NCBI GenBank assembly: GCA_013399875.1
Contig: VXAZ01006775.1
Coordinates: forward strand, 6,150,712-6,214,711
Length of the DNA stretch: 64,000 nt
Direction of reading: 5' to 3'
DNA from: Gymnorhina tibicen
Lineage: Eukaryota > Chordata > Aves > Passeriformes > Artamidae
Shown: positions 25,250-36,900 of the stretch, in pieces
Numbering within the stretch: position 1 is the first letter of the stretch
How the letters are laid out: every line of letters begins with the position of its first letter
Program-made: the position numbers and the translations under genes
Notes under the pieces: model-generated
What the model was told of the DNA's origin: nothing
Database searches by the model: none
Seen by the model: the letters and a program-made list of their open reading frames with translations, nothing else

Positions 25250-26120
25250 AAAAACCCTAGAAAACAACAACAGTTCTGACAAATTTGGGAATCACAACCT
25301 CCCTGAAAAAAAAATTATCCCTTTCCATTATTTCCCATTTTCCATATGTATCCTGTTTCCATTCTTTATCAAAATTTTTATCGAACTGACCAGCACAATT
25401 TTATCATCTGTTTTTTCCAATACCTCCTCTGAAAAAAAAATCTTTTTTCCTTTTCCCTTTTTTCTCTGTTCCATATTGGCATCCTGTTTTTGTACTGGGG
25501 ACTCTGTTTTAGGCAAAAAAAAAAATTACTCAACATAATTAATAGTTTAACAATTTCATACTTCAGTTCTTCTGGAACTCTTTGGTGAATACCATCTGGT
25601 CTTGGTGATGCAATACTGTTAATTTTACTGATTCCCTCTAAAATTTTCTACTGATGGTCTAATTTGAAGCAGATATTCAAATTCACCTCTTTTTAAGGAA
25701 GGTTTCTGGTGTGGCAATCTCCCTAAACTTACCAATAATGATCATGGTGAAGATTTCTTTTTTTTCTATAGCCCAATCTTCTCTGTATGATCTTTTCATT
25801 TCTTGATCATCTCAGACCTAGAAACACTCTGGCATGCTGTGAAAAAAGTTTTCATTTTCATGGTTTTACCAATGCATTCCTGATTTTTTTCTCTCCCTTT
25901 GTCCTGCTGTGCTATACTTTTATATTTAACTAGTCTTTTTCTGTTTCCCTTTTTTGGAAGGTTTCATTCTGCTTTCTGAGGATTATCATTTCAGTTCAAA
26001 TAGGGGTTTTCACCTTAGTTGTTTTACCACATTATCTCTGGTGTTTTGGCCTTTTTTCTTTTCTTTTTTTTTTCCTTTTTCTTAATCTTTCTATTCTTTT
26101 TGATAGGTTAGCCCTTTCAC
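25250..26120 (-). mobile_element. Ancient CR1 LINE, linker and start of reverse transcriptase
   Basis: Minus-strand relic. Reading the minus strand from 25611 down to 25552 gives A-S-P-R-P-D-G-I-H-Q-R-V-P-E-E-L-K-Y-E-I. This is the start of the CR1 RT domain, where the family has S-P-G-P-D-G-I-H-P-R-V-L-K-E-L. The frame is open for about ten more codons on each side (L-E-G-I-S-K-I-N-S-I before; V-K-L-L after). To the right, to about 26080, the DNA follows the antisense of the endonuclease-RT linker ('gggaatctccct', 'gccgtgaagac', 'tttgttgtttagcca' analogues). To the left it may run to 25250, with several T-rich expansions. The ends are fuzzy. The 133-codon plus-strand frame here (25137-25538) is an antisense by-product. 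Confidence 0.75.
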
Positions 26121-26588
26121 AACAGCCTCTAGTATTCACCCCCAACCATGATGTGAAGGGACAAAAAATCCCACATCCAAAACGGTGTCTGTGGTTTGAC
26201 ACAGATACATATAAAAAGCTCCCAATTTCAAACAGAACTCATAGGCTGTACAGAAATTCCCTGCTGAGATTTTAAAATGATTCTTACACTTGCCTTACTA
26301 TGGAAATCATCTTCTTCCAAGGACCGAAATTAAACACTAATAGTTTCCCTTTTCAGTTGTTTAGATATTTCATGGAGGTGCTGTTTCCATAAATACACAC
26401 TGCAATTGCTTAAAATTGATTCCATAGCTTATTTAACAACTCTAATTTTCACTGAGTGCAGGGTTTAAAATGCTAGCACATGTCATGTTCACCTGGGTCA
26501 ATTTTAAGAATAACTTGGTCTGCTAGATTTGCTTCCTTTTCAATTTAGCTTTCCTGGTGTAGGTTGAAACCTGGCCTTGAACATGTGT
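26121..26588. other. Noncoding DNA, unclassified
   Basis: Nothing recognised apart from the lead-in to the inverted repeat at 26589. Confidence 0.5.
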
Positions 26589-26618
26589 ATGGCTCCCATT
26601 AATATCAATGGGAGCCAT
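26589..26618. repeat. Perfect 12-bp inverted repeat, MITE-like
   Basis: ATGGCTCCCATT (26589-26600), loop AATATC, then AATGGGAGCCAT (26607-26618): a perfect 12-bp stem. The 'cccatt...aatggg' core is typical of old palindromic non-autonomous DNA elements in amniotes. The flanks (about 26550-26650, 'ggctaaatactaaattta') fit that idea, but no terminal repeats were located. Confidence 0.85.
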
Positions 26619-29600
26619 GTGTGTGCACTGAAGGGCTAAATACTAAATTTACCCCCTAAGCACTTCCCCCATAATGACTGAGTGTCCTATTACAAAGTCA
26701 TTCTTTAATTACCATTTTTAGCACAAACTTTTTTTTTTAATATGATCTAACTGACGCTACAACTAATTCTTTGAAATGTCATTGCATAGTAATAGAAAAT
26801 ACCATTCGTATTTTCTGATGTTTTCCACAGTCAAACCGCTTTACAAATATTTACTTACTTTTTCACATAGAATTTTTTGGACTGCAGTGGTGTAGCTAGG
26901 TGAACATTTCCCAATTTAATTTTCTAATACTTGCCTACAGCTAGTGCTCCGGAAGTAAGGCAGAATACATAAATTTACACTGCCTGTAACTTCTTTTCTG
27001 ATTGAACTTCATTTCGCCTCTTTGTGTTTCACAGAGCTCCGCCACAGCCACATCTGTGTTTTCATTCTGAATTGGATTCCTTCACAATCATAGACACTGC
27101 TTGCAATTAAACGTATAGAACCTGCTGCTTTAATTGAGTTCAGTCCAATTTGTCACTTCAAACTTCAGAAAATTATGTGGAAGGAAAGATTTACTTACTA
27201 GTTTGATTCAGCTAAAGTTGATGGAAAACCTTTTGATCACTCAGCCATTAAACACATTTCAGGGCTGTGCCAAGCTAATTGCTTGAGCTTGCTGAAGTTT
27301 ATTTGTATTTAAAACAATCTACGTTTATATTTTACAGGGCTGTGCAAACCATTATCTTTTCAGGCGCTTGTGTTTCCTTACTTAAGAGTTTCAAGGGTCT
27401 GATTCTACTCTTAAACACCCAAGATCAAGCAAAACTCTCTCCCTTTTGGGAAAACAAGGGGGAAAATTGTGTAGTAGCAGGTGCCAACCCAAATTTGTAT
27501 GTCCATCTGTTAACTGGTGCAATCAGAAAGTGACAGAGCCACGGCAATGTTTATTCATTACAGAGAACATGCTTCTGGTTATGACAATAAATCTAAGGGT
27601 GTCTCAGCAGCTGAAGTGTAGACATGCCCTTTGGGATCCTGCTGGACCAGGGTGGAAGCATCCACTGGGAGCACAGCTGGAAATTTCTAATAACAAGGCC
27701 TTCAGCTTTAGGGGGTCATGATCAGTAACATTGCTGCCTTGCTTCTAAGAAATATAGTGGGGTTTTTTAATCCCTTGATTCCTGGATAAAACCAGTAATG
27801 GAAACTGCAAATTGGTTTTGCTTTGGTCTCATTACTTGAAGTAAAGGAAAATCCTATGTTAAATTCAAAGTGCAGGGCACAGAGTCTTCATCTTTAAGAC
27901 ATCATTACAGGTCATGAAATTCCAGCTTAGGGATATTTTGTTAAACGGTATAGAAAATATTCATGTTGTCAGGCCAGTTCCTTCAAAGATACTCACAAAA
28001 TAAAACTTCAATACTTAAACTGTGTGGATCTCACAAGCAGACTGGAGCTCTGAGCACGACAGAAATACATATGATAATCTTCCGAGTTGAGACATGGAGG
28101 TGTGAAATATGTATGCAAGAGATGAAGGTGGAGGGGACAGTCATTACTATTGCCCATATTTCCCTTAGATGTACTTCTGAAAATGAGGACTAGAAACTAC
28201 TGTCACTTCCTAAATTGCAATGTGGAGATCTGGTCTGTTTCTTATCTAGACGTGGGCTACAAATCTTAAGGTATTATAACAAACTCTCAGTGGATTCCTT
28301 TAGAACCAGTTATTCCATTCAAAAAAATGATTTGCACATTCATAGTCTGAGGGAATCATTGGTCGAGTGACATAGGAAGTACAGATTCTGTTCTCTTCCT
28401 AATAAAGCTTGTGTGGTTTTTAACTGATCACTGAATTTCTCTGTCATACACCCTTCTTATCTGGAGAAGGGCAATACATCAGCTTGCTACCTGGGAGGTT
28501 AGTTCATAGGGTATCAACAGGTTATGGAAAGTTTCTCAGGTATCAAAATACTTCAGGTATCTTGATATTGCGTGAGGCGATTCAGATCAGTTAGGTAAGC
28601 ACTTTCCACCACAAAATTCATTTCCCCTGAAAAACTGACAGCAACAACACAGATTAGAGCTCTAAAGTTCAAAAAGAAATGTGGTCTTGGCCTGCTTCAC
28701 TTGAAAAGAGGTTTACTCTCTCATAAAAATAGCCCATCTCATTGTCTTCTTGGTCCACAGCTGCTGTGAAAGCACCCTGATAGACACATCAGATCTTAAT
28801 AATTCAGCAACTGAACTGGCAATCCTCCCCCTGACCCTTAAAAACTCAGCATAAAGATGTCATGTAAAAAGAAAGATAATTCTTGACAGTGACATTTCTG
28901 TGACTTCCTTCTCCTTCCTTGATGAAGTATGAAAGCGTTTCATTTGAATTGCAAGTAATCACCCTTGGCTTGAATATTCTCCAGAGCAATGCTTTCTCTT
29001 CAAGGATCATTGTAGTGGAACAGGCTGAGAGAAGCAGCACAGAAACACCCATTTCAGTTAGAGTTCCTTAAATTTGTTAGAAAATTTACAGTAGTTCCTA
29101 GATTGACCTGCATACCCAAAGGTCTGTGCAGGCATATCCTTTAATTTACTTTTACGGATGCAAAAGCACAAATAAAACAAGAATGAATTTTATATATTGT
29201 TTCAGGCTGTCTTTTACTCTGTGTTCTCAGTAAGGTTCTCTTTAAATTATTTTAGATTGCGGTATTTATATTTATAGCCCTGATTTCCTGGGCACAGTCT
29301 CTCAGGATACACTTGACCTAGAGCATACCTCTTAGAAGTGAGGTTTTGAGCATTTAACTGCTATAACATAGGTTGGCTAAATTAATATAAGCAAAATGAA
29401 AAGACCAAATGTGAGTTCCAAAGGCAATTGTGTTTTGAACCCAGGGAAGCATCTGGTAAAGTGTTTTTAACAATCTTTGCATTTTAACTAAATAAGTAAG
29501 TGTTTACAAGGCACAAGAGAAGGAAAATAAAAATCTGGCTGCTTCCCAGATTAGCAGCCAGCTCAAATTGGTGAAGACAAAATAAAAATATCTTTCAGCC

Positions 29601-30002
29601 TCTTGTAGTACTTTTGCATTCCTCTGAATATTTCACAGTCTCAAAACTGTCCTTGTCACGATTTCTCAACGTCCTGCTTGGGTTTTCTCTGTTTGTCTTT
29701 ATTTTCTGTTATCCTTTATATAAAATTCACATCAACATGCTAGCAAAAAACTTCTTTTGCTACACTACCAGTGCATTTATATGTCTTGGTTGGCATAATT
29801 TTCCTTTAGAATTTCCTTGTTCTTAGCCGGTCCAGTAAGCCTGTTTTGGTGGGAGAGTTGGTATCTCATGTGCTCAGAGCAGATCCAGATAGTTCAGTGG
29901 TTAAAATGTCAATCTGTCTGCACAATAACCCTACTCTTACAATTGTAATTATACCTTGCACTTAGGAAGGCTACCACAAAACACTTTAGTAACATGGTAG
30001 TT
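26619..30002. other. Unique AT-rich noncoding DNA, about 3.4 kb
   Basis: No gene or repeat recognised. The stretch 26750-27270 has a balanced, non-repetitive composition that could be a conserved noncoding element, but this cannot be judged from one sequence. Confidence 0.5.
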
Positions 30003-30362
30003 CAATAGGACAAGGGGGAATTACTTTAAACTGAAAGACAGTAGGTTTCGATTGGATATTAGGAAGAAATTCTTTCCTGTGAGGGTGGTGAGGGAGGCAC
30101 TGGCACAGGTTGCCTAGAGGCTGCCTCTTGCGAATGATTGTTTTAAGGTCATTTAAAAAATCATAGTGTGGCCTGGGGGAGGAGGGAAAGGAATAAACCA
30201 CCACACTGCCCCATCCCTGGAAGTGTTCAGGACTGGGTTGAATGGGGCTTGGAGCAACCTGGTCTAGTGGAAGGTGTCCCTGCCCATGGCAGAGGGGTTT
30301 GAGCTAGATGATCTTTAAGATCCCTTCCAACACAAACCATTCTAGGATTCTATGACTCTGTG
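30003..30362 (+). mobile_element. CR1 LINE 3' end interrupted by ~83 bp
   Basis: Plus-strand CR1 beginning CAATAGGACAAGGGGGAATT, with 'ttggatattaggaagaaattctttcctgtgagggtggtgag' and the full 3' series to ATTCTAGGATTCTATGACTC. Between 'ggcacaggttgcctagag' (to 30120) and CTGCCCCATCCCTGG (from about 30204) lie about 83 bases that do not belong to CR1, listed separately. Confidence 0.93.
30121..30203. other. ~83-bp insert inside CR1
   Basis: Foreign to the CR1 consensus, which at this point has only about ten bases ('aagctgtgg'). It contains 'ttttaaggtcatttaaaaaatcatag' and a purine-rich block. It has no poly-A tail or terminal repeat that would name it. CTGCC-like bases occur at both edges, possibly a short target duplication. 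Confidence 0.7.
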
Positions 30363-31703
30363 ATAAAAATATCAGCTGAGCAATATGGAGTTGAAGTGCT
30401 TAGCTAGATGAGTTTACTGACTCATCAGCCAAGGAATATACCCTGTAGGGTCCCCTGTCCATGAGCAGAAATACCTTCTCATGGAAGACCATGCTAGAGG
30501 AGCAGGCACTGACTTTGGGATATGGCTTGCTAATGTTTTCCAATAGTAAATGTACCTCAAAGCTAAGTAAAATGAGTCTGTTGCTACACAGCCCCTACTA
30601 CATGACCACAAAGGAGCCCATCCCTCACTGTATTGTGTTTTTATTAGGTACTATAAATTTCTTTGTGTGCCTGTGTGTGTATACTGGGAGATATTTCATT
30701 GTGCATTGAAGTGGAAGGAAGAGTTCTTTGTTTGGTATTGTTGTGTTTTTATTAATGTAATGAGCCTCTATTGCAGACTGCTATCTCCTGTGATATGATA
30801 GACACTTTCCTATACAAAGAAAAAAAAATACAGGATAAGAGAGGCAGTCTAGGGATCCACTATAGAGAATTAGATCACTTTTCCAGAGAATTTAACATAT
30901 ATATGTGCGTATGTGTGTGCATACTTGTATGCAGGAGTTGTCGTGGCTGCTTTGGTGTAAGTGTCCTAGAACATGTTCTTCCTTGCTTTCATGTTTAAGA
31001 AGAAGCAAAAATTAAAAATACTTGGCTGTACCATTAACTGAGCCTGCACTGGTACAGCTGCCCACTTCCTGGTCTCCTTAGAGAATGAAGGTAGCTTCAC
31101 AGGAGCTTTCCTACCAGTGACAGAAGATCCATGGCCATATCAGTCAGTGTTCATATCCATAAAAGTTTTTGTGGAGTCTGCACCTCAGACAGACTTCAGT
31201 GCATCCCATATACCTCTGAGCGGAGAGCAAGGACTCGAATGCAAGATCAGAATACTTTCCTTCTTACACCTCTTCTTTCTGCTGGAAGAGCAGTTCTAGT
31301 AACTTCTAGGCAAGTTTTTCTTGGAGATTCCATGACACAGACAACTGTAACACTAGAAGATTTCAAGATAACAGTCTTTCAAAATAAAACCTGACACTAA
31401 TCCTAAAGATAGGTTTACAGAAAAAGAAAAATCCTGACTTCCTCCCACTACTGCCTTAAAACCGCTAATCTACCTCAGAACATGTAGTTCATGCTCTCCA
31501 TAGTCTATAAAATCTTGTCTGCTGAAAATTCACCAAATACTTAGATTACACTAGGGATGAAAGTTCCAACAGAATAGGTGATATAGAGAAAAAAAGTGAA
31601 GCCAGAGGTAACATCATGTATTTTGTCTGGTTAGTGACATTCACATTTTGGTTCCATTAATTTTTACATATATATTAATTTATATGTTTATGCAAAGGAA
31701 TTT
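30363..31703. other. Unique noncoding DNA
   Basis: Nothing recognised. Short GT-rich runs at 30660-30680 and 30905-30930. Confidence 0.55.
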
Positions 31704-31745
31704 AATATATATATATATTAATATATATATATATATATATATATA
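31704..31745 (+). repeat. (AT)n microsatellite
   Basis: About 20 AT units with one TTA interruption. Confidence 0.95.
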
Positions 31746-32416
31746 AAATGAAGGCATGAAAAGCCTAATTCCACAGCACAATTAAAGCTGCAAAGGTATT
31801 TCATGATCCATCCAAGAATGACACGAACAGGGTTAAAGACACTGTGATTTTATTGTAGCCATCCTGAAATGCCTGTTAACCTTTTCTGTTAAATCACATT
31901 TTAAAATTTCTGTATGGAAGTGTTTCTGAAACAGCATAATTTAGATTTTCCATTTAGCTTACTCAGAGGGGAGGTTGACTGCATATATCTGCTTCCCAAA
32001 TTATTCTTTTTCAAAAGAAGGCCGTGGGCAGTCAGAGCACATAATGGGAGTTGTGTAATGGGAGTTATGAGGGCTAAAAAGCTCCTCTAAACAAATTATA
32101 CCTTTAAAAAAACCACAGAAAAAAATAACCCAAACAACAAAGAAACAAAAGCCATTAGTCTCATTAATTTCATAGCATTCCTGAAATAACTGACAGTAGC
32201 AAAGGGACCAGCGCTGATGAAGTATTGCCCTGATAAGGAGCCTAAAAGGCACGTTGCAGAGAGACACGGAAAATTAATTTATCCCTTTCTTCTTTGCAAG
32301 AAGTGTGAAGCTGCACTCTTTGCACCTATGGCTAATTACTACAGCCCTAAATTGAGGTTATGAGGAGGAATAAGGAAAAATATGCCCAAGAGAAGAATCT
32401 GGACTGCAGAAAAGAG
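31746..32416. other. Noncoding DNA
   Basis: Nothing recognised. A small 15-base near-tandem repeat (AATGGGAGTT core twice) lies at 32043-32070. Confidence 0.5.
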
Positions 32417-32524
32417 AGGATGGATATATGAATGGATGGATGGATAGAAGGATGTGTGGATGGTTGGGTTCATGGATGGATGGATGGATGGATAAGTAGA
32501 TAGATAGATGGGTAGACAGACAGA
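32417..32524 (+). repeat. (GGAT)n/(GATA)n/(GACA)n tetranucleotide repeat
   Basis: Imperfect GGAT units dominate, passing into GATA and GACA near the right end. Its minus-strand translation gives a Ser/Ile/His/Pro-rich frame that is not a gene. It ends 53 bases before the LTR at 32578. Confidence 0.95.
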
Positions 32525-33152
32525 CTTACTGACAAATCTAGGAAAAGACATTAATGGAAATCCTGGCCCTTGTGAAGTGTATTGTGTTCAAGTGAAAGGG
32601 TTTTGATAGCAGAGGGACTGCAGGGGTGGATTCTGTGGGAAGACAGAAGCTCCCTTTTCAGCTGGCTCCAAGATGGACTTGCCACTCTTTCAGAGCTGAG
32701 CAAATGAGCAGTGCTGGTGGTGCCTCTGTGATAACATACGGAAGAAAGGGCTAAAAATGCTATTCAGTGAGAGTGGGGTGAGAAAAATATGAGAAACAGC
32801 CCTGCAGACACCAAGGTCAGTGAGGGAGAGGGAGGAGGTGCTCCAGGCACTGGAGCTGAGACTCCTCTGCAACCCATGATGAAGACCATAATGAAGAAGC
32901 TGTGCCCCTGCAGCCCATGGAGGTCCATGGTAGAACAGGTTTCTGGCAGGAACTGTGGCTTATGGAGAAGACCCCACAGGATCAGGTTTTCTGGAAGTGT
33001 CATTGACCCGTGAGAGACCAACCCACACTTGAGCCATCTGTTCCTTAAAGACTGCAGCCCATGATAAAAAGCACTCTGAAGCAGTCCTTGAAGCCAGTGA
33101 GAAGAACCCACCTTGGAGAGGTTCATGCAGAACTGACTTTGTGCTGTGGGAG

Positions 33153-33583
33153 TGTTTTGATCCAGTTGTTACTATTATTAAGGTTCTTTAGAAATTCCTC
33201 TGCCCAAATTAAGGTGCAAACGAGACCATATGCCAGTGACAATAATATGGGTTTTATTGATGGTAAATATGAGAGAGAGAGAGAGAGAGAGANTATTGCC
33301 TCTCACCAGAGGTTATGCCATGCACCCAAAATCTCCTCCTCTCCCCCTCACTTGGGGGGAGTCTGTGTAAACCTGGCTTCTGTGAGCTGCGCTCTCCCCC
33401 CACCCCAAATTCAGCTGGAGGCTTTGGTCTATTGTGGATGCATACCTTTCCCTCAGCCTGAGCTCATTGAACAATGGGTTTCCTTTAATCTAATCAGCAG
33501 TTTTCAAGGAGGTTTCTGTGGCTGTTGCTTCTTTAAAACTTCATATCACTGTTTGAGGCATAAACTATTTTCAGTGTCTAACA
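33153..33583 (-). mobile_element. Second LTR nested inside the first
   Basis: At 33152 the host LTR breaks off after 'gctgtgggag' and resumes at 33584 ('ggaagggacaccatgctggagcagg'). The 431-bp insert starts TG, ends CA and has near-matching 5-base flanks GGGAG and GGAAG. On the minus strand it starts TGTTAGACAC and ends CAAAACA, and a minus-strand AATAAA (33253-33258) lies about 100 bases before that end, so minus is the likely sense. It contains a (GA)n tract with one N. The LTR class is not certain. Confidence 0.75.
33271..33293 (+). repeat. (GA)11 microsatellite ending in an N
   Basis: Eleven GA units are followed by one unknown base at 33293. The true tract length is unresolved. Confidence 0.95.
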
Positions 33584-33973
33584 GGAAGGGACACCATGCT
33601 GGAGCAGGAGAACAGCATGAGGAAGGAGGAAGTGTTATGGGTTGACTGCAGCTCCCATCCATCCCTCTGCACTGCTCAGGGAAGAAGCAGTGGAAAGGTC
33701 ATGAGGGAAGTTGAGCATAGGAGGAAGGGAGGAGTAGGTACATGGTGGTTTTAGATTTGTCTTATTTATCACCATCCTATTTTGGTATTAATTATGAAGA
33801 AATTAAATTAGTTTCCCCAAGAAAAGTCTGTTTTGCCTGTGAAGGTACATTGTGAGTGAGCTCCATGTCTGTATCTCGACTCATGAGTTTTTACTGTATT
33901 TTCTCCCATCTTGATGAGGAAGAGAGGGCATATTGGCGGGCTTATGGTAGTAAACCATGGTCAATCTACAACA

Positions 33974-36900
33974 TGATGTCAATTAAAACCTTGCCATTTG
34001 GTTCCAAGAGGCCTTCTCTTAGTGGACAGGGAAGAAACAACCTGAGGGATAAATTGTCTCTTTTGGCTGACTCACTGGAAAAGCCGGGCAGGTAGGAGGC
34101 CCCAACTTCCCTACCCCTTTGAAGACAGACTCCGTGAAGACAGGTCTGTGCACCCTCAGTCTCTCTTTCCCACATATACAAAGTGATCATAGAGAACGTC
34201 TGCACTGCTACACATCAAGACTATGTTCCACAAGCAGACTTGCAGCTCTTCCTACCTTACCTGGAGTTTGTGTATGTCTGAAGACTTTTTTTGTAGTTCC
34301 TGCCTTGCAGCAGATGTCATGGATGAAGCCAAGGTGAGAGTACTCTGGAAGGGTTGCACAATTTGGTAAAATTTGAATTTCACTGAAGGACCATTTTGCC
34401 CATAACTAGCAGTTGATACTGGGTGCTGAGGGAAAAGCAAAAGGACAAGGCAAGCATAGAGCTGTCTTTGCTCCAGCTACTGATGATCTGCAGCTCAGGA
34501 AATGCCAGAGCCAGAATAGGTTTCTGTACGTCTAGGAATCATCAAGGTTCCCTTTATAGTCAACAGAAATAATTAGTCTTTTCTAAGGCCTAATTATCTC
34601 ACCATAAGGCAGCTATTTGAAATCAGTCAAATTAATCATTCCCTAGGAGGACCTACTTCTTTCCTGTGACTGTAAGGAGGAGAAGGTGAAAACATGCTTG
34701 CATGCAGATGTTGGCCCTGGAGATGAGTGAAAGTGAGGTGAGATGACTCCTCACTTTCTGTGAGAGCTATAGGTGGGCAGGCAGCAGGGTGGAGATAAAC
34801 TTTCTTGGAACACAAGATGATCAAGTCAGAGCAGAGCTTGCAGTATAATGATTTCCAATGGCTTCCCTACACAGGTGCAAAAGGTCAATGAATATTTTAA
34901 AGCCATCCTTGCCCTGACCGCATCAGAGAAAAACTGGTAAAAATAGGTATATATTGTCTACATAAAATATATAAAATATCTCTTTCTGTAAAGTGGGTGG
35001 GGAAGGAATAGCAAATTGGCAGAATACCCTGTGAGGAGTACACAACTGTGCTATTCCTTGAACTTGCATGGGGGGCATGACAGGGATCTGTGTTTCATAA
35101 TTCATCTGAGACTTTGTCTGCACTCATGGAGAGAAGAGATCAGACATCTTCAAACTCTGCTGTTCCATTAGTAGTTCCTCTGATCAGCACTAGTTTCCCT
35201 TCACTCCCTCCCTCCTTTTCTCTGTGTACTTCATGAGAATTAAAGACTGAAATTCCCTCTTCCTTAGCTCTGAGCTGCAGGAGGGCTCACTTTCCCAACC
35301 AAAGGATGCACAGTATGGGGGTATGCTCTGCTGGTCTTCTCCTTTTGAATGGCTTTTGAAAGCTGATGATGTGATTTGAGCAGAATTTCGCTCTAGGACT
35401 TTTCAGGATCTGCTGTCTGGTGAGTTTTGTACTTGGGTGATTAGAAAACAAATATTTGGAGCCAGGTGGCTTGTTGCAGAGAAAAATGTTTATATAAATG
35501 AGGAAAAAGAGCAATTATTTTAAAGTTTGCATTCTCTCCTGTGGCTAATTCGCCCAATTATAAGAGGATGACTGTTTGCTTGGTTCAGGAAATGGGTCAA
35601 TGAAAGGTTTCCTACAGGCATGAAGAACAACTTGCACTTACTTTAGATAAAGAAAAACAAGCAAAAAAAAGTTCCACTAGAAAATTGTCAACAGAGGGAA
35701 ATCCAGACAGTTCAGCATTGCTGTCCTCCAGAGATCTCACTTGTAAAATAAGCTCTTGAAGTTTGAAACTATCCTTTAATTGCATGTTTGGGGAATGCCT
35801 AAAACTCTGGATTCCCAACCCACATATGAACTTTTAGGTAGTTGTAGTGTGGGAATAATATGATAACAAATTAAATATCTGCATTCTTGTTGGACAGCGT
35901 AAGTGGGATTCAATTAACTGAAGTGAGACTTTTGTTTGCCTTCAGCTTTGACTGGCAAAGCAAGACTAACTTGATTAGTCCAGAGGCAAATGCCACACTG
36001 GGGTGTGTGAATAGGATGAGTGGCTTTGAATTGAATGCTTGTTCATATTTTCTTGGCTTCATTCAAACCTAAAAAATCCACGGCAGTAAGTAAGAACAAA
36101 AAATTTAAAAGAATATTTCTCTGGCATGATTTAAAAAGCTTGGCTAGTCTTCAAGTGAATGCAACAATAATCCAAGCCCATAAGAGATGAACAGAAATGT
36201 AAAGAGGCTGAGAAACAATACACTCCCTCACCATGATTTCAGCTGCCACCTTTGCTCCCCCCTTACCACCTCTCACTCTGCAGTCTCAAAGGTCATTCAC
36301 AAGTTTGTCTCAAATCTATGCACCTCTGTAAAAGTCATGTGTACAGAATTAAACTCTTGTAGTCCATTAAAGCACACCAAGGTGAAGAAAACTGTAATTG
36401 TACATAATTAACTTCTTTTTCCCTGTTTCTTAACAGCTGAGATTATGGATGTTGTTTCCACAGTTTGCAGTAACGAGGCCTGAACTCTCACTTTCTTTAA
36501 AAAATAAGCTATAATAAGGCAGCTGCTAGATGGCTGTAAAAAAATCTTCTAGATATTTGTGTCTGTGCAGATAATTCCACCTTCCAGTAGAGGTGGGAGG
36601 TTTCTTCTCCACAACTGTGCTTTGCAGGCGAGACCCAAGTAGATCCAAGTTGATCATGATAAAGCATCACAGAAATGGGTAGTTCAAGTAGGTGAATTTA
36701 CTTAATTACTGAAATTTACTTAAAATTACTGAAAAAAACACCAACCACCTCAGTGTGTCAAGAAGTCATAACAAAATCCCATAGCTACTATGAAAAAATA
36801 AGTAAGAAAAGGAACTTTTCTTCGTAGAAGATGTTCTCCTGTATTGCATCACTATTTTGGGGTCCATCTAGACTAGGTCTGTTGGAACAGAGCAAAGCAC

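Larger units (their letters stand above)
32578..33973 (+). mobile_element. Solo LTR, avian ERV-L-like, plus strand
   Basis: A decayed LTR that begins TGTATTGTGTTC and ends CTACAACA. It follows from memory a widespread avian LTR: 'gcctctgtgataacata' followed by a run near 32755 that is TATA-like in the consensus, 'ccctgcagacaccaaggtcagtgaggga' (32801-32828), 'aggaggtgctccaggcactggagc', several 'gcagccca...' units (32915-33065), and the 3' part 'aaattagtttccccaagaaaagtctgttttgcctgtgaaggta' with 'tctcgactcatgag'. The flanks are TGAAG (32573-32577) and TGATG (33974-33978), a 5-base target duplication with one mismatch, as expected for ERV-L. No internal retroviral region is attached. A second LTR sits inside at 33153-33583. 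Without it the LTR is about 965 bp. The 194-codon and 120-codon frames here are not genes. Confidence 0.85.

Noticed and set aside
24800..25538. Overlapping plus-strand frames of 134 and 133 codons
   Set aside because: The second overlaps an antisense CR1 relic and is rich in Phe/Ser/Lys from T- and A-rich runs; the first has no domain or splice context.
32339..32551. Minus-strand frame with repeated Pro-Ser-Ile-His
   Set aside because: Translation of the GGAT microsatellite.
33061..33645. 194-codon plus-strand open frame, the longest in the window
   Set aside because: It spans outer LTR and nested LTR sequence and crosses the N at 33293; it has no gene-like domain.
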